From: Purshia tridentata
Lineage: Eukaryota > Streptophyta > Magnoliopsida > Rosales > Rosaceae
NCBI GenBank assembly: GCA_003254885.1
Contig: QANT01001167.1
Location: 1 to 46,512, forward strand
Length of the DNA stretch: 46,512 nucleotides
Direction of reading: 5' to 3'
A program made the position numbers and the translations under genes. This document shows, in pieces, positions 1 through 9,566 of this stretch (position 1 is the stretch's first letter; every line of letters starts with the position of its first letter). Under the pieces are notes generated by a model. The model saw nothing but the letters and a program-made list of their open reading frames with translations, was not told the DNA's origin and did not search any database.

Positions 1-792
1 AATTGAGGTAATCGGAGGCCGGAAGCTACCGGAATCGACGAACAAAGTGGCAGCGGGCTGGGTATTTTTCCGCGTGATTTCTTGCTAGAAAGGGGCTGGC
101 CGGCGAGGGGGAGCTCAGGAGAAGAGGCCGGCGACTGGAGAGTGGTTCTCGACCGGTCTCAGCATCCTATGTCGTCGAAAGTGAACCAAGCTCCATGGCA
201 GCAGCCACGCGCACGCAGGGAGGAGGAAGAGATCGCGGGAGAGAGATGAGGAAGGGCTGGGGGGCGATGTGAGGTTGCTGGCCGGCGAGTGGCGAAATCG
301 CCGATGGTCAGGGTGGGTGGTCGCTCGCAAGAGGAAAGGGAGGAGGGAAGTTCACGGGTTGGGGGGTGCTGTATGTGCGTGGAGAATGAGAAGGAAGAGA
401 AATAGAGAGAGAGGAATATTCCAGAATTTTCTGGAATATTAAATGCCATTTCCTCAAAATTACAAGTTTGCCCCTCACTTTGAACCCCTGTATTTCTCAA
501 ATCGTAACTCCAAACGACGCATGCTACGTGTCTACGAATTCATGGAGTCGAGCTCTACGCAACCATGTCAAAGTCAACTCTGAAATTTGGGTAATTCAAA
601 AAGTCAACTTTGGGTCTCTTCTCACGTTCCTAACTTTCTAACCGGGGCTCTAAATAACCCATGCCACGTGTCAATGAACTTGTGAGCTCAAGACCTTCCT
701 AGCGGACCCAAGGTCAAAGCTAAAATCTTACTAAAACCAAAAGTCAACGTTGGGCCCTATTATAATGTACTTAAAAGGTACGGGTCGTTACA
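1..792 (-). mobile_element. LTR copy 1 (TGTAACG family), cut by window edge
   Basis: This is the 5' part of a long terminal repeat read on the minus strand. Its LTR start is the reverse complement of the GGTCGTTACA that ends at 792. It matches, in order, the U3-side blocks of the copies ending at 9566 and 14816 and starting at 12279: the terminal TGTAACG-CCGTAC, two roughly 140-bp repeat units containing AAGTCAAC and a CACGTGT/GCATG block, a palindromic heat-shock-element-like motif at 419-436, then a GC- and purine-rich stretch. The other LTR end lies outside the window, so no target-site duplication can be scored. It cannot be told whether this is a solo LTR or part of a full element. Confidence 0.8.
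415..440. promoter_or_regulatory. Heat-shock-element palindrome in LTR copy 1
   Basis: Two 12-bp arms, AATATTCCAGAA and TTCTGGAATATT, are separated by 2 nt. The core at 419-436 reads TTCcaGAAttTTCtgGAA, four alternating 5-bp units that fit the heat-shock factor consensus. It lies 356 bp inside the LTR start. Heat-shock factor binding is inferred from the motif only. Confidence 0.6.
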
Positions 793-1060
793 GAGAGAGG
801 AGAGTGGCAGGGAGAGAGAGAGAGCGGCGCGGCAGTCTGGGCGGCGATCAGAGCTTCTACAGGGATTGGGTTTTGCTGGGTTGGGATTAGGGAGGAGAGG
901 GCTGGGATAGGGTTTGCGGGATAGAGCTAGGGAGGAAGAAGAAATGAAGAAATGGCATGGGGGAGGGGGTGTGTGCAAGAGAGAGATGAAAAGGAATTAA
1001 GAAGAAATGAAGAAAGGGGGGGTCTTCGGGAGAATATGAAAAGGAATACTAGGGGGGTTT
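793..1060. other. Purine-rich non-coding stretch between LTR and CACTA sequence
   Basis: A GAGA- and GGGA-rich segment on the plus strand (CT-rich on minus) without a convincing coding frame. It could be part of a captured 5' leader or of the CACTA element to its right. No similarity could be assigned by eye. Confidence 0.4.
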
Positions 1061-2528
1061 GAGTTTTTAAAAAAATTTCAAAACTTTAGGGGACGAAGTG
1101 CATTTCGTCTCCTAAAATTATGAAATTTTTTGCGGGAATTGAGTCCCGCCCTTTTTTTTCACCTTAGGTGACGAAATTTATAAATTCGTCACCTAAAGTG
1201 TCTTAAAATTACGAAATTTTTTGTGGGAATTGACCCGCCCATTTTTTCACACCTTAGGCGATGAAACGATTTCGTCTCCTAAAATATTTTTATTTTTTTA
1301 TAAATTTGATTACCGTTACCTCACTTCTACATCTCCAATTGAACTAAATTTTTGCATGATTAATCTTTGAGTGAAAAACTAGAAAATGAACGGTTCAAAT
1401 CGTTGAAAACACTATCGAAATGTGAGCTTCTACATATAAATACTAAGTAGATTGATTTTTTTTTTATTAACTTCTTCGTTGAAACCATGTCATTTCAATA
1501 AGTGTGAAGATTACAATGTGATTTCAACGATCAAAGCCGTTCATTTTCTATGTTCATACTCAAAGATCGTCCTTGCAAAAAATCTGTCAAATCGAAATTC
1601 ATCTACCAGTTCAATTAACATTAAAAAAAACAACGATCGTTGATAAATTCGACCATCGTTACCTCACTTCTACATTTTTTATTGAACTATATTTTTGCAA
1701 GGATGATCTTTAAGTGGCAAACTAAAAAATGAACGGTTTAGATCGTTGGAAACACTATCGAGATGTGAACTTCTACATATAAATACACTTGAAGAGTTTA
1801 ATTGGATTAACTTTTTGTTGAAACCTTGTCATTTCAATAATTGTGAAGGCCACAGCGTGATTTCAATGATCGGAGCCGTTCATTTTATATGTTTATACTC
1901 AAAGATCATCCATGCAAAAAATCGGCTAAATCGGAATTCATTTACCGATTCGATTATCATTCGAAAAACTATGATCGTTCATAAGTTTGATTATCGTTAT
2001 CTAACTTCTACATCTCTTATTAAGCTAATTTTTTGTAAATATGATATTTGAGTGTGGAACTAAAAAATGAACGGTTTGGATCATTGGAAAGACGATCAAG
2101 ATGTGATCTTCTACACATATATATATACACAAAAAAAAAAAAAAGTACTCGGACTTTAGGCGACGAAAACTCAAATTCTTTGCCTAAAGTCACTTTAGGA
2201 GACGAAATGGTTTCGTCGCCTAAAACTTGATGGTTTAAGCAACGAATGTAAAAAATCATAGGAGACGAATTTGAGTTTGTCTCCTAAAGTTTCGTAGCCT
2301 AATCTACATTTTCTTGTAGTGTAACAAAGTTAAAAAAAAAAAAAAAAAAAAGTACTCGGACTTTAGGCGACGAAAACTAAAATTCTTTGCCTAAAGTCAC
2401 TTTAGGAGACGAAATGGTTTCGTTGCCTAAAACTTGATGGTTTAAGCAACGAATGTAAAAAATTGTAGGAGACGAATTTGAGTTCGTCTCCTAAAGTTTC
2501 GTCGCCTAATCTACATTTTCTTGTAGTG
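1060..2528 (+). mobile_element. CACTA-type (En/Spm) non-autonomous element remnant with right terminus
   Basis: The right end is TTTTCTTGTAGTG at 2516-2528, the reverse complement of the plant CACTA inverted repeat CACTACAAGAAAA. Subterminal motifs of the type CTTTAGG(C/A)GACGAA, on both strands, occur from about 1077 to 1290 and from 2154 to 2510, as expected of CACTA ends. No CACTACAAGAAAA left end was found, so the left side is lost or was replaced by the neighbouring sequence. No transposase lies inside this segment. The middle is occupied by a roughly 340-bp tandem repeat (1308-2120). Confidence 0.7.
1308..2120. repeat. About 340-bp tandem repeat, 2.3 copies, each unit a foldback
   Basis: Units begin at 1308, 1651 and 1989, each with a version of GA(T/C)NATCGTTACCTCACTTC, giving periods of 343 and 338 bp. 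Within a unit, a left block (TTTTTGCA..., CTTTGAGT, AAATGAACGGTT, ATCGTTG) returns in reverse complement about 150 bp later (CAACGATC, GCCGTTCATTTT, ACTCAAAGATC, TTGCAAAAAAT). Each unit could therefore fold into a long imperfect hairpin. Short open frames inside it are repeat by-products. Confidence 0.8.
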
Positions 2529-2537
2529 TAACAAAGT
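2144..2537. repeat. Tandem duplication of the CACTA terminus (period 207 bp)
   Basis: AGTACTCGGACTTTAGG occurs at 2144 and again at 2351. The following roughly 187 bp are nearly identical and each ends in TTTTCTTGTAGTG (2309-2321 and 2516-2528) plus the same flank TAACAAAGT. The two copies are joined by a poly-A run. Confidence 0.9.
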
Positions 2538-2681
2538 GCCTAGAATATTTCACAAATATTCTTCTAAATATGCATCCCGTCCAAATTATGTCGCAGACAT
2601 AATTTCTAAAATATAAATAGAAAAAAGACGTTAAGTAAATGAGAAATATTAACCATTTTTAAGAAAATGAAGGATTGACTA

Positions 2682-3800
2682 TTAAAAGACATTTTTGAAA
2701 TGCATATCTTCCTCTATAAGTGGCTGCAAGTATACATCAATATCATTTCCTGGCTGTTTTGGGCTAGGGATTAGTAATGACAACATTAAATTTTCCTTAG
2801 ACATGGCTGACCAGGGAGGAAGATTATATGTAACTAATATAACTGGCCAACAACTATATCTTGAGCTGAGGTCGCTAAAAGGATTAAATCCATCTGAAGC
2901 CAAACCAAGTCTAAGGTTTCTCGGATCTGATGCAAGATCTAGCCATTTATTATCTATGATCTCCCATGCTGATGAATCTACTGGATGCCTCATCTTTCCA
3001 TCTTGACTTTTATGACTATAATGCCATTTCAAGTCTTTTGCTAGTTTAGGCAACTTAAACATCCGCTTCAATCTAGATATTATCGGAAAATAACGTAACA
3101 CCTTTGTTGGAACTCCTTTATGAATACGATTAGTACGTTCATTCACCGTTCATTGTGAAGAACCACACTTAGGACATGTCTCATGCTTGACTAAGTCTTT
3201 TCTAAACAAACAACAATCATTTATGCATGCATCTATTTTTCAAACCCTAGATCAAACATCTTAAGTAATTTTTTTGTCGAGTACATTGAATCTAGGAGTG
3301 TGTTACCTTGCGGGAACATATCAATCAAGGTTTGAAGGAGCTCATAAAAAAAGGTATTTGATACACTGTGCATAGCTTTCAGCTTGTATAAAATAATAGT
3401 AGCTGAAAATTTCTTGTACTTTGTACAACCTTTATATGAAGGAGATTCAGCATCTTCCACCTTGTCTATGAAATCCTCATCTCTTATTTGTGATGGGGAG
3501 TCTGCAGTACCATCATCTTGAATGAAGACATCTTTATACGTTGGATATGCTTCTGACATTCTAATGTCATTAAGCTGTTCAACAATAGGTTCTTTTCCAT
3601 GCCACACCCAAGTAGTATATGTATCTTCCATTCCCTTCATGACCAAGTGTGCATACACTTGGTCAGGTAGTTGAAAACATTGATTTTGACAAATTGTACA
3701 AGGGTAAACTATCTTGTTCACATTCTGTACTGCTTTTACAAATTTTTTTGCATTGTCTTTATATTCTTTTGACCATCTATATTTAAAAGACGAGAAAAAT
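2682..3800 (-). pseudogene. Broken CACTA TNP2-like transposase (N-terminal part)
   Basis: On the minus strand, from about 3790, the frame reads a Transposase-associated domain (WSKEY...F...I.YPC..CQNQ). It is followed by the conserved block before Transposase_21, with KGCTKYKKFSATI, FPQGNTL and LKMFDLGFEK at 3233-3450. A frameshift near 3233 leads to a zinc-ribbon-like segment (CINDCCLF...CPKCGSSQ). A TGA then precedes NERTNRIHKGVPTKVLRYFPI, where the family usually has Trp. The last open part (2682-3146) carries the RHPVDSSAW and LRLGLASDGFNPF blocks of Transposase_21 and stops after PGNDIDVYLQPLIEE. The catalytic C-terminal half is missing. With one frameshift and one nonsense codon it cannot encode an active transposase. 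Confidence 0.85.
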
Positions 3801-4560
3801 CCTAATCACTTAAACCGAATCTAACATTTAAAATCTAAACAACTTCTTACGAAGTTAAATAATATAACCTGTCAAATGTTAGCCAACCTTATCCATTGCA
3901 CCTAGCCAAATAGAAAGTGAATGTTTGCAATAAGACAAAATAAAGAATAATCCTAGAGAATAGTTCTAGAGAGTATAAGAAAAATCAGAGACAATAGTAC
4001 CAAACACATGTCGTGTGTATTCACTCGACTTTTAGTTTAGAGATTCAATTGAGGATAATTGAAGTATTACTGATCACAATGATTTGTTTGGGTTAGAAGA
4101 TTGGTGACCCAGTTAAGGATTGTGACTTCTGATTTGTGAACTGATTACAGTTTGAGGCTTAAGATGGATTGTGATTGATTATTTTAATTGAGTTTAATTT
4201 GAGGTTTCCAGTTAATTTTCACTCATACGAGCTCTAGTGAGCTTACCGGGTTTGTGTTTAAACCCGGTGCACCTGTGGTTGGGTGCAGGGTTTGGTTTTG
4301 CAGGTTAAGCAGGCTGAGGAGGCAGTGGAGATAAGACGAGGCAGTGGGACCAGAAGCATTTTAGAAGTTGGTTTTACAGTTGATTTTCATGTAAAAGGTT
4401 TTACAGCTTGGTTTTATAAACGTGCTTTTGTAAATTTCAGTTGTTTCAGTAAATTATTTTAGATTCATGGCTCACAGTTTCAGAAAAGGGCCCACATTTT
4501 CAGTTTACAGTTGTTTTTCACGTGCCCGAGGGTCGGGGCATGACATTGTAATGGGAAGCA
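3801..4560. mobile_element. Probable LTR remnant between CACTA ORF fragments
   Basis: A non-coding block ending ...GGGTCGGGGCATGACA (about 4530-4545), a 3' end common among plant Ty3/gypsy LTRs, after a T-rich region with GTTTTACAG repeats. It separates the TNP2-like and Ulp1-like CACTA fragments, consistent with an insertion. The 5' LTR edge and a target-site duplication were not identified. Confidence 0.35.
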
Positions 4561-4599
4561 AATATAATCATTTTTTTCTCTATAGAAAAGCAAATTTGA

Positions 4600-7140
4600 T
4601 AATTTAATAAACTAGCAGCCGTTCCAACTCAAGGTCCAATATATGTTGTCAGGGTGATTTGGATTCTTACCGTGGTCTCAATCTCAAGATTCGGATCCTC
4701 AATAGTCTCCTTCATATACCTCATTATGTAGTAACCACACTCAACCCCGCTAGGTTGTTTAGGACACTAAACAAAACCAACGCACAGTGATATATAGAGT
4801 TAGTATGTATTCATTTAGGTTTGAAATAGGAATGGCAGCAATAGAGCTTAGACAAAAAAAAAAAACATTAATGGAGTAGTGCAAGGTTACTTACTGCAAG
4901 ATGCTTTCACTGTGTTGTTTTTCGAGTTCGCCTACCCGTATCTACATTGAACTGTCTAATCACACTTAATCATCAAAAAACCAAAATTAGTTACTCCCCA
5001 ACAAAAAATTCATGCATAAAGCAAAAAATATATAAGAGAGCAACAACTCATGTGTTGACAACATCCATCAATCCTTGGTCAAAGGTCGTTTTTGCAAGAT
5101 GGTCCATTGCATAAAAAATGTCCTTATCTTCACTGATTATTGTCAAAATCCAGTGTGACCTTTCAAAGGGTAGCATTATTATAATTAGCATGCACGCAAT
5201 AAATGAGAAGCATAAAAAGTGAAGGGGCATAAGTCAATTAACCATCTATACCCACCTTGCATTGTAATGCACCAAGAATATACGATCATGTTTTCCCTGC
5301 TGAAAACGAGTTGCTAGGTAGGTTGATCATCACTCTGAGTTTGATATTGTACCAACGACACTAAAACAGGCCGGATCCACCAAACCAACCATATCAGTCA
5401 TCTTTGATTCGAGCAGCATATCATATAAGTGCCTATTAACAGAAAATTGAAAAAATTATGATATAAGACATAATTAGCACACAAATAGACGTGTTTAAAA
5501 ATTAAACAGCTCAACTACCTCATATACTCCATTACGCATGTCGCGGACAGTTCTTGCATCTCCATGATGGTAGTTATATCCTCGCTCAAGATATATAGTT
5601 TTCAGACTTCTCCAAAGACGGCTACCTCTATATTCGCTGCGATCGTTTTTCCACTCACAGACATAAAATCTCGGGCATGTCTGTACAACAGCCTACATTG
5701 GTGAGGCACTTGCTTCTCAGGTGCATCCTTCTTAAATAATTCCTTCACCATGTTAGGCACATGCTTCTTCTGGATTTGCCATGGTTACACATCACCAAGG
5801 GCACAAATGATGCAGTCAAGATAAAACCATTAGCAGCGCAATACAAGCCATTAGTATCTCATATATATATATATATATTTACATTATTTGTGAAGAATGA
5901 ATTACTTCATAACATGCAATATCACCTTCTCATTATATTTAATTACAAGGTTTACAGGCCAAGCGACGTGGCTTCCAATAGCATCAACAGTTTTTAACTC
6001 ATCCCATACAGGAATGGGAAGTAAAGCATTTCCATCAATGGATGTGTCAATTGCAACCCGTAGGTTGCCCTCACCTAACAGAACCCCATGCACTTCCTTA
6101 GATGCAAGATAAACTATTGAACTGTATGCAACAATGTTGCTACGACTTCCCACAGCCAGTTTGCAAAAGTCCACCTAAAGAAAGATAGCAATTATCACAA
6201 ATACATTAGATAGCCAAAAAAATATGAATAAGTGGTCTCATTCCAGGAAATTATCTCTAAGTTAATGTGTTATACTCAGATGTTGTTCACTTTGTCTTTT
6301 CTAGTTGGAATGAAATTGATAGGGATCATTAGAGGATTACCTTTACTGTGTCATCGACCACATCCACCAGCTCCTTGTCTGTTTTCTCCTCCTTTACTGC
6401 TTCAATGACTGCAGCCTTACACTTCCTGGCAGCTGGCTTTATCAGAAACATTTCCTTGACCTGGAAGTACCTTAGGTGTAGCAACTTCATTCACACGCTC
6501 CTGCGCTTCCAACTTTTCAATCCTTTCCAACAAGATCTGATTTTGCTGTTGTAGAATGGCTAACATCTCATTCTTTGAGACAAATTCCCTAGGTTTTCTA
6601 TGAATGTTGGAGTAAGTACTTGGGTTGACATTCCCCCCAACCGCCCTTACCCGTCCATGGGTCTCCGGCGTCTCCAAAGCCATAGACAGAACGTCCTTTG
6701 CACCCTTGAGTTTCAAGTCACCTTGGTTCTTTTTCTTTAACAATTCATCCTGCCACATTTCCATCACAACTTACATTACACAAAGCATAGACATCAATGA
6801 TCAAATCCAATATAATAATAGGTTAGAATGCTTACAATGACCATGGCCACCTCTTGTACTTCCTCAGTTAAGTTCCCATCAGCATCTTCACGTGCCTTCT
6901 TCCATAGAATGGAAAAATCAAGATCCTCCTCTGGAACATTTTGTTTCTGCTATCCATTTAAGACAATACCATCAACAAATTAAGTATGTCTTTTTTTAAC
7001 AAATACCCATTCATACACATAATGACATCACAAGCTTACCAATTCCTCCTCTAAGCCAATATACCCTTTTCACAACAATTTATGGTGATACTTCCTCTTT
7101 GCAGTTATCTTGCTTTGTTCCTCATGTATTTTCTGTAATT
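4600..7140 (-). pseudogene. CACTA second ORF: Transposase_24 plus Ulp1-protease-like domain, multi-exon remnant
   Basis: Read on the minus strand. 6840-7130 encodes EEDLDFSILWKKAREDADG and LTEEVQEVAMVI. 6417-6767 encodes DVLSMALETPETHGRVRAVG followed by a short coiled-coil-like stretch; together these match plant transposase family PF03004. 5902-6174 reads CKLAVGSRSNIVA, VHGVLLGEGNLRVAID and LPIPVWDEL, a segment typical of the linker domain in these proteins. 5048-5230 gives the Ulp1-like core with HWILTII and FYAMD. 4670-4770 gives QPSGVECGYYIMRYMKE, holding the expected Gln and Cys. The His/Asp/Cys triad is thus all present, on separate exons. An in-frame TAA near 7065 and unproven exon joins make it a likely decayed copy. 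Order and strand suggest the same original element as the TNP2 fragment. Confidence 0.7.
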
Positions 7141-7787
7141 AAGTATAAGGAACCAAAATAGTCTATTAAGTACATAGAATGTTNCTTTCTTTAGCAACCT
7201 GTAAATTACACTTCTAATCCAGCTTCCCTACCACAAACAGGGGTCTCCGACCCAACCTCATAATAAAAAGGAACTAAAGCAACGCTTGCGTTAATATTGT
7301 GACATTTACACCGTGATGGTTCAACTACTGTAGACAGTAATAATTAAATAAGACATGGGTGGAAGATTTACAAGTTTCCAACATATATGAGATCCTCGAC
7401 GTTTCTCCTGCTCGACCGCACCACCGCAGTTACCTGGGGGAAAATAAAAGAAACAACACGAGGTAAAAGGTGAGCCAAACCCAGTGAGTGGACAAAAATA
7501 AAATAATTTTTACAATTAACCGAAAAATTTACATAAGGATCGCAAAAAATTTTGCATGAAAACCCCCAGTTTTTGAAATGGATTTAAAATGTTCGTTGAC
7601 AAATCATTTGGACAAAACTAGTAAAATATTTTACGATTTCTCAAACGAAAATTTTATCATGCATTAAATACTTTACGATTTCTCAAACGAAAATTTTATC
7701 CTGCATAACTCCGAGAATTTCTTCGCATAAACCAAATAGTAAGATTTAAAACAAATATTCCGCTCGCTCCCAATTTTCCCCGTATAG

Positions 7788-7972
7788 CCTGCCGTACATG
7801 CGCAGGGCCCACAACCTGCCGTACGCATGCAGGGCCAATAACCTGCCGTACATGCGCAGGGCCTATAACCTGCCGTACGCATGCAGGGCCAATATCCTGC
7901 CGTACATGTGCAGAGCAGGGGTCTGTCATACACATGCAGGGCCAATATCCTGCCGTACGTGCACGCAGGGCC
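7788..7972. repeat. 27-bp tandem array in LTR copy 2, about 7 units
   Basis: The unit starts CCTGCCGTAC, alternates ATGCGCAGGG and GCATGCAGGG, and ends CC(A/T)ATAA. Starts are at about 7788, 7815, 7842, 7869, 7896, 7922 and 7949. Each unit has CCTGC and GCAGG arms around a centre such as CGTACGCAT, so each is a small hairpin. Because 27 is a multiple of three, open frames run through it on both strands; these are not genes. Confidence 0.9.
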
Positions 7973-9313
7973 TCCCCCAAAGGGCAAAGCATCCCGGCAC
8001 ACGGCCCAAAGCCTATGTGTGTGCCGTGATGGGTCCCAAAGACCTATATACTTCCATAATCCAAGACGGGTACTAAGTGGGTGCTCACTAAAATCCAAAT
8101 CCAACCGTTCTCAATTTTTCACCTCGAAATTGAATAATTTTCCACTTAAAAACTTTCTTAAAATTATGGAGAAATCGATAATTGTTTCCAGGAAACCTTA
8201 CTTGAAAGTTATTTTCACAGGACTTTAAACATAAATAAATTGATAAGAAATATCAATCTGTCTAGCACATTAAATCACAATCAAGATCCCGAAATCAATA
8301 TTGATAGGTGAAATTCACAACCAAGTAACTCACAAGAAAATAAAGTTCAACTATAAAATAAAATAAACTTTAAATGAAAACAAGGTCCACTCACAGTCAA
8401 GGGGTCTAGTCTCGTTGCTCGGCTGGGTCGCCCTCAATCTCCGGTGTCGTCCCTATAAGAAAAAATAAATACGTTGTTAGTTCCCTCGCTTCAAGTGTCC
8501 GTCTATGTCTAAAATTTGGGGCTTCGCTAACCCAAGTCTTTTCTATATAACCCAAGTTAATAGTCCGCTTAATAAAGTCTAAATTCCACGACGATTTCTA
8601 AATTCCACACTTAATGGGTCGAACTAACCTCAATCCCCAAACAAAGTGGCGTTTTCAACCCTAATTTCACCATTTCCGCCTTTTCCTTCGAACCCATCAT
8701 TCCACACTCTAGATTAGATTTCTAAACGATGGTAATTAGCTAACATACCACTAATTTATATCAATTTCCCAAATTTTCGAGCAATCACCCGAAATAGCCA
8801 TATTCTCATCCACCAATTCCCAATTTCTTACATTATTCCTTAAGCCCATGGTTCTAAACCCCAATTAACATGTCCTAAGGTTGGGAATTGGTAATTTCAA
8901 CCCCAATTTCGCACCCCAAATCCCAATTTTTCTGATTTCCAGATTTGGGACTAAATCCCCATTTCTTCCCATGTCTCAATTACTCAATTCGGCAGCCCAA
9001 TTCCAAGAGAAATTAAATAGAGGAAGAATGAGGGAGAAAACCCACCTAATTGGGCAAGAGAACGCCGGAAAAACTGGCCGGAAACTGGAGGTTGCAGCGG
9101 CTGGTGGTATCCTCTCCGAGCAGCGGCGCGCGCAGGGGCTGGGCGTCGGCGTTGTGGGTCGTGGCGAGCTGGCGACGGCGGGAAGTGGCCGGTCGGTGGC
9201 TGGGTGTTGGTCGGAGCAGCTGGACGGGAGGGAAGGGTATCATGCGAAGGGAAGGGGAGAGCTGATGTGCGGGCTGGGAGGGGGAGAAAGGGAGAAAAAG
9301 GGGAGAAAGAATT

Positions 9314-9331
9314 GTCCAGAAAATTCTGGAA
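9314..9331. promoter_or_regulatory. Heat-shock-element palindrome in LTR copy 2 (one unit degenerate)
   Basis: The sequence GTCcaGAAaaTTCtgGAA matches the four-unit heat-shock element except for the first base of the first unit. It lies 235 bp from the LTR start; the shorter distance reflects the missing U3 repeat unit. Confidence 0.5.
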
Positions 9332-9566
9332 TTTTTTAAGCTAAGTCCCTTTATTTACAATTTTGCCACTCCCTTCACACGTCCATAACTCACAAACCAT
9401 AACTCCGCTTGACGCATACTTCGCGTCTGCGAACTCGTGGAGTCGAGCTTTATTTAACCATGTCAAAGTCTACTCCAAGGGCCTTATAATTCAAAAAGTC
9501 AACTTTTGGCCCCAAAACCATATTAAAAATTAAAAATTTGTACCTTACGGAGTACGGGTCGTTACA

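Larger units (their letters stand above)
7185..9566 (-). mobile_element. LTR copy 2 (TGTAACG family), end-truncated, about 2.4 kb
   Basis: The LTR start is the reverse complement of GGTCGTTACA ending at 9566. The opposite end should read TGACAGGACCGACC, as at 13702, but this copy begins within the block TTCCCTACCACA...GGGGTCTCCGACCCA (about 7195-7255), so roughly 170 bp are missing. It holds the 27-bp array (7788-7972), a GTCCACTCACTG-type block (about 7480-7495 on the opposite strand), the GC-rich leader (about 9040-9300) and an imperfect heat-shock palindrome (9314-9331). Only one U3 repeat unit is present, against two in the other copies. AAAAG follows 9566, but no matching target-site duplication can be seen on the other side. 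An N at 7184 sits at the truncated edge. Confidence 0.8.

Noticed and set aside
7788..7972. CRISPR-like regular repeats
   Set aside because: Units are contiguous without unique spacers, within a plant LTR.
7673..8228. Overlapping open frames with repeated PYMRRA/NLPYACRAN-like peptides
   Set aside because: They run through the 27-bp tandem array, whose period is a multiple of three, so all frames stay open. No gene-like start, family or flanks; it is LTR sequence.
8881..9339. 152-codon frame and similar Gly/Arg-rich frames (also 12629-13028 and 14110-14500)
   Set aside because: They lie in the GC-rich leader of the LTR, differ in frame between copies, and share no family motif.
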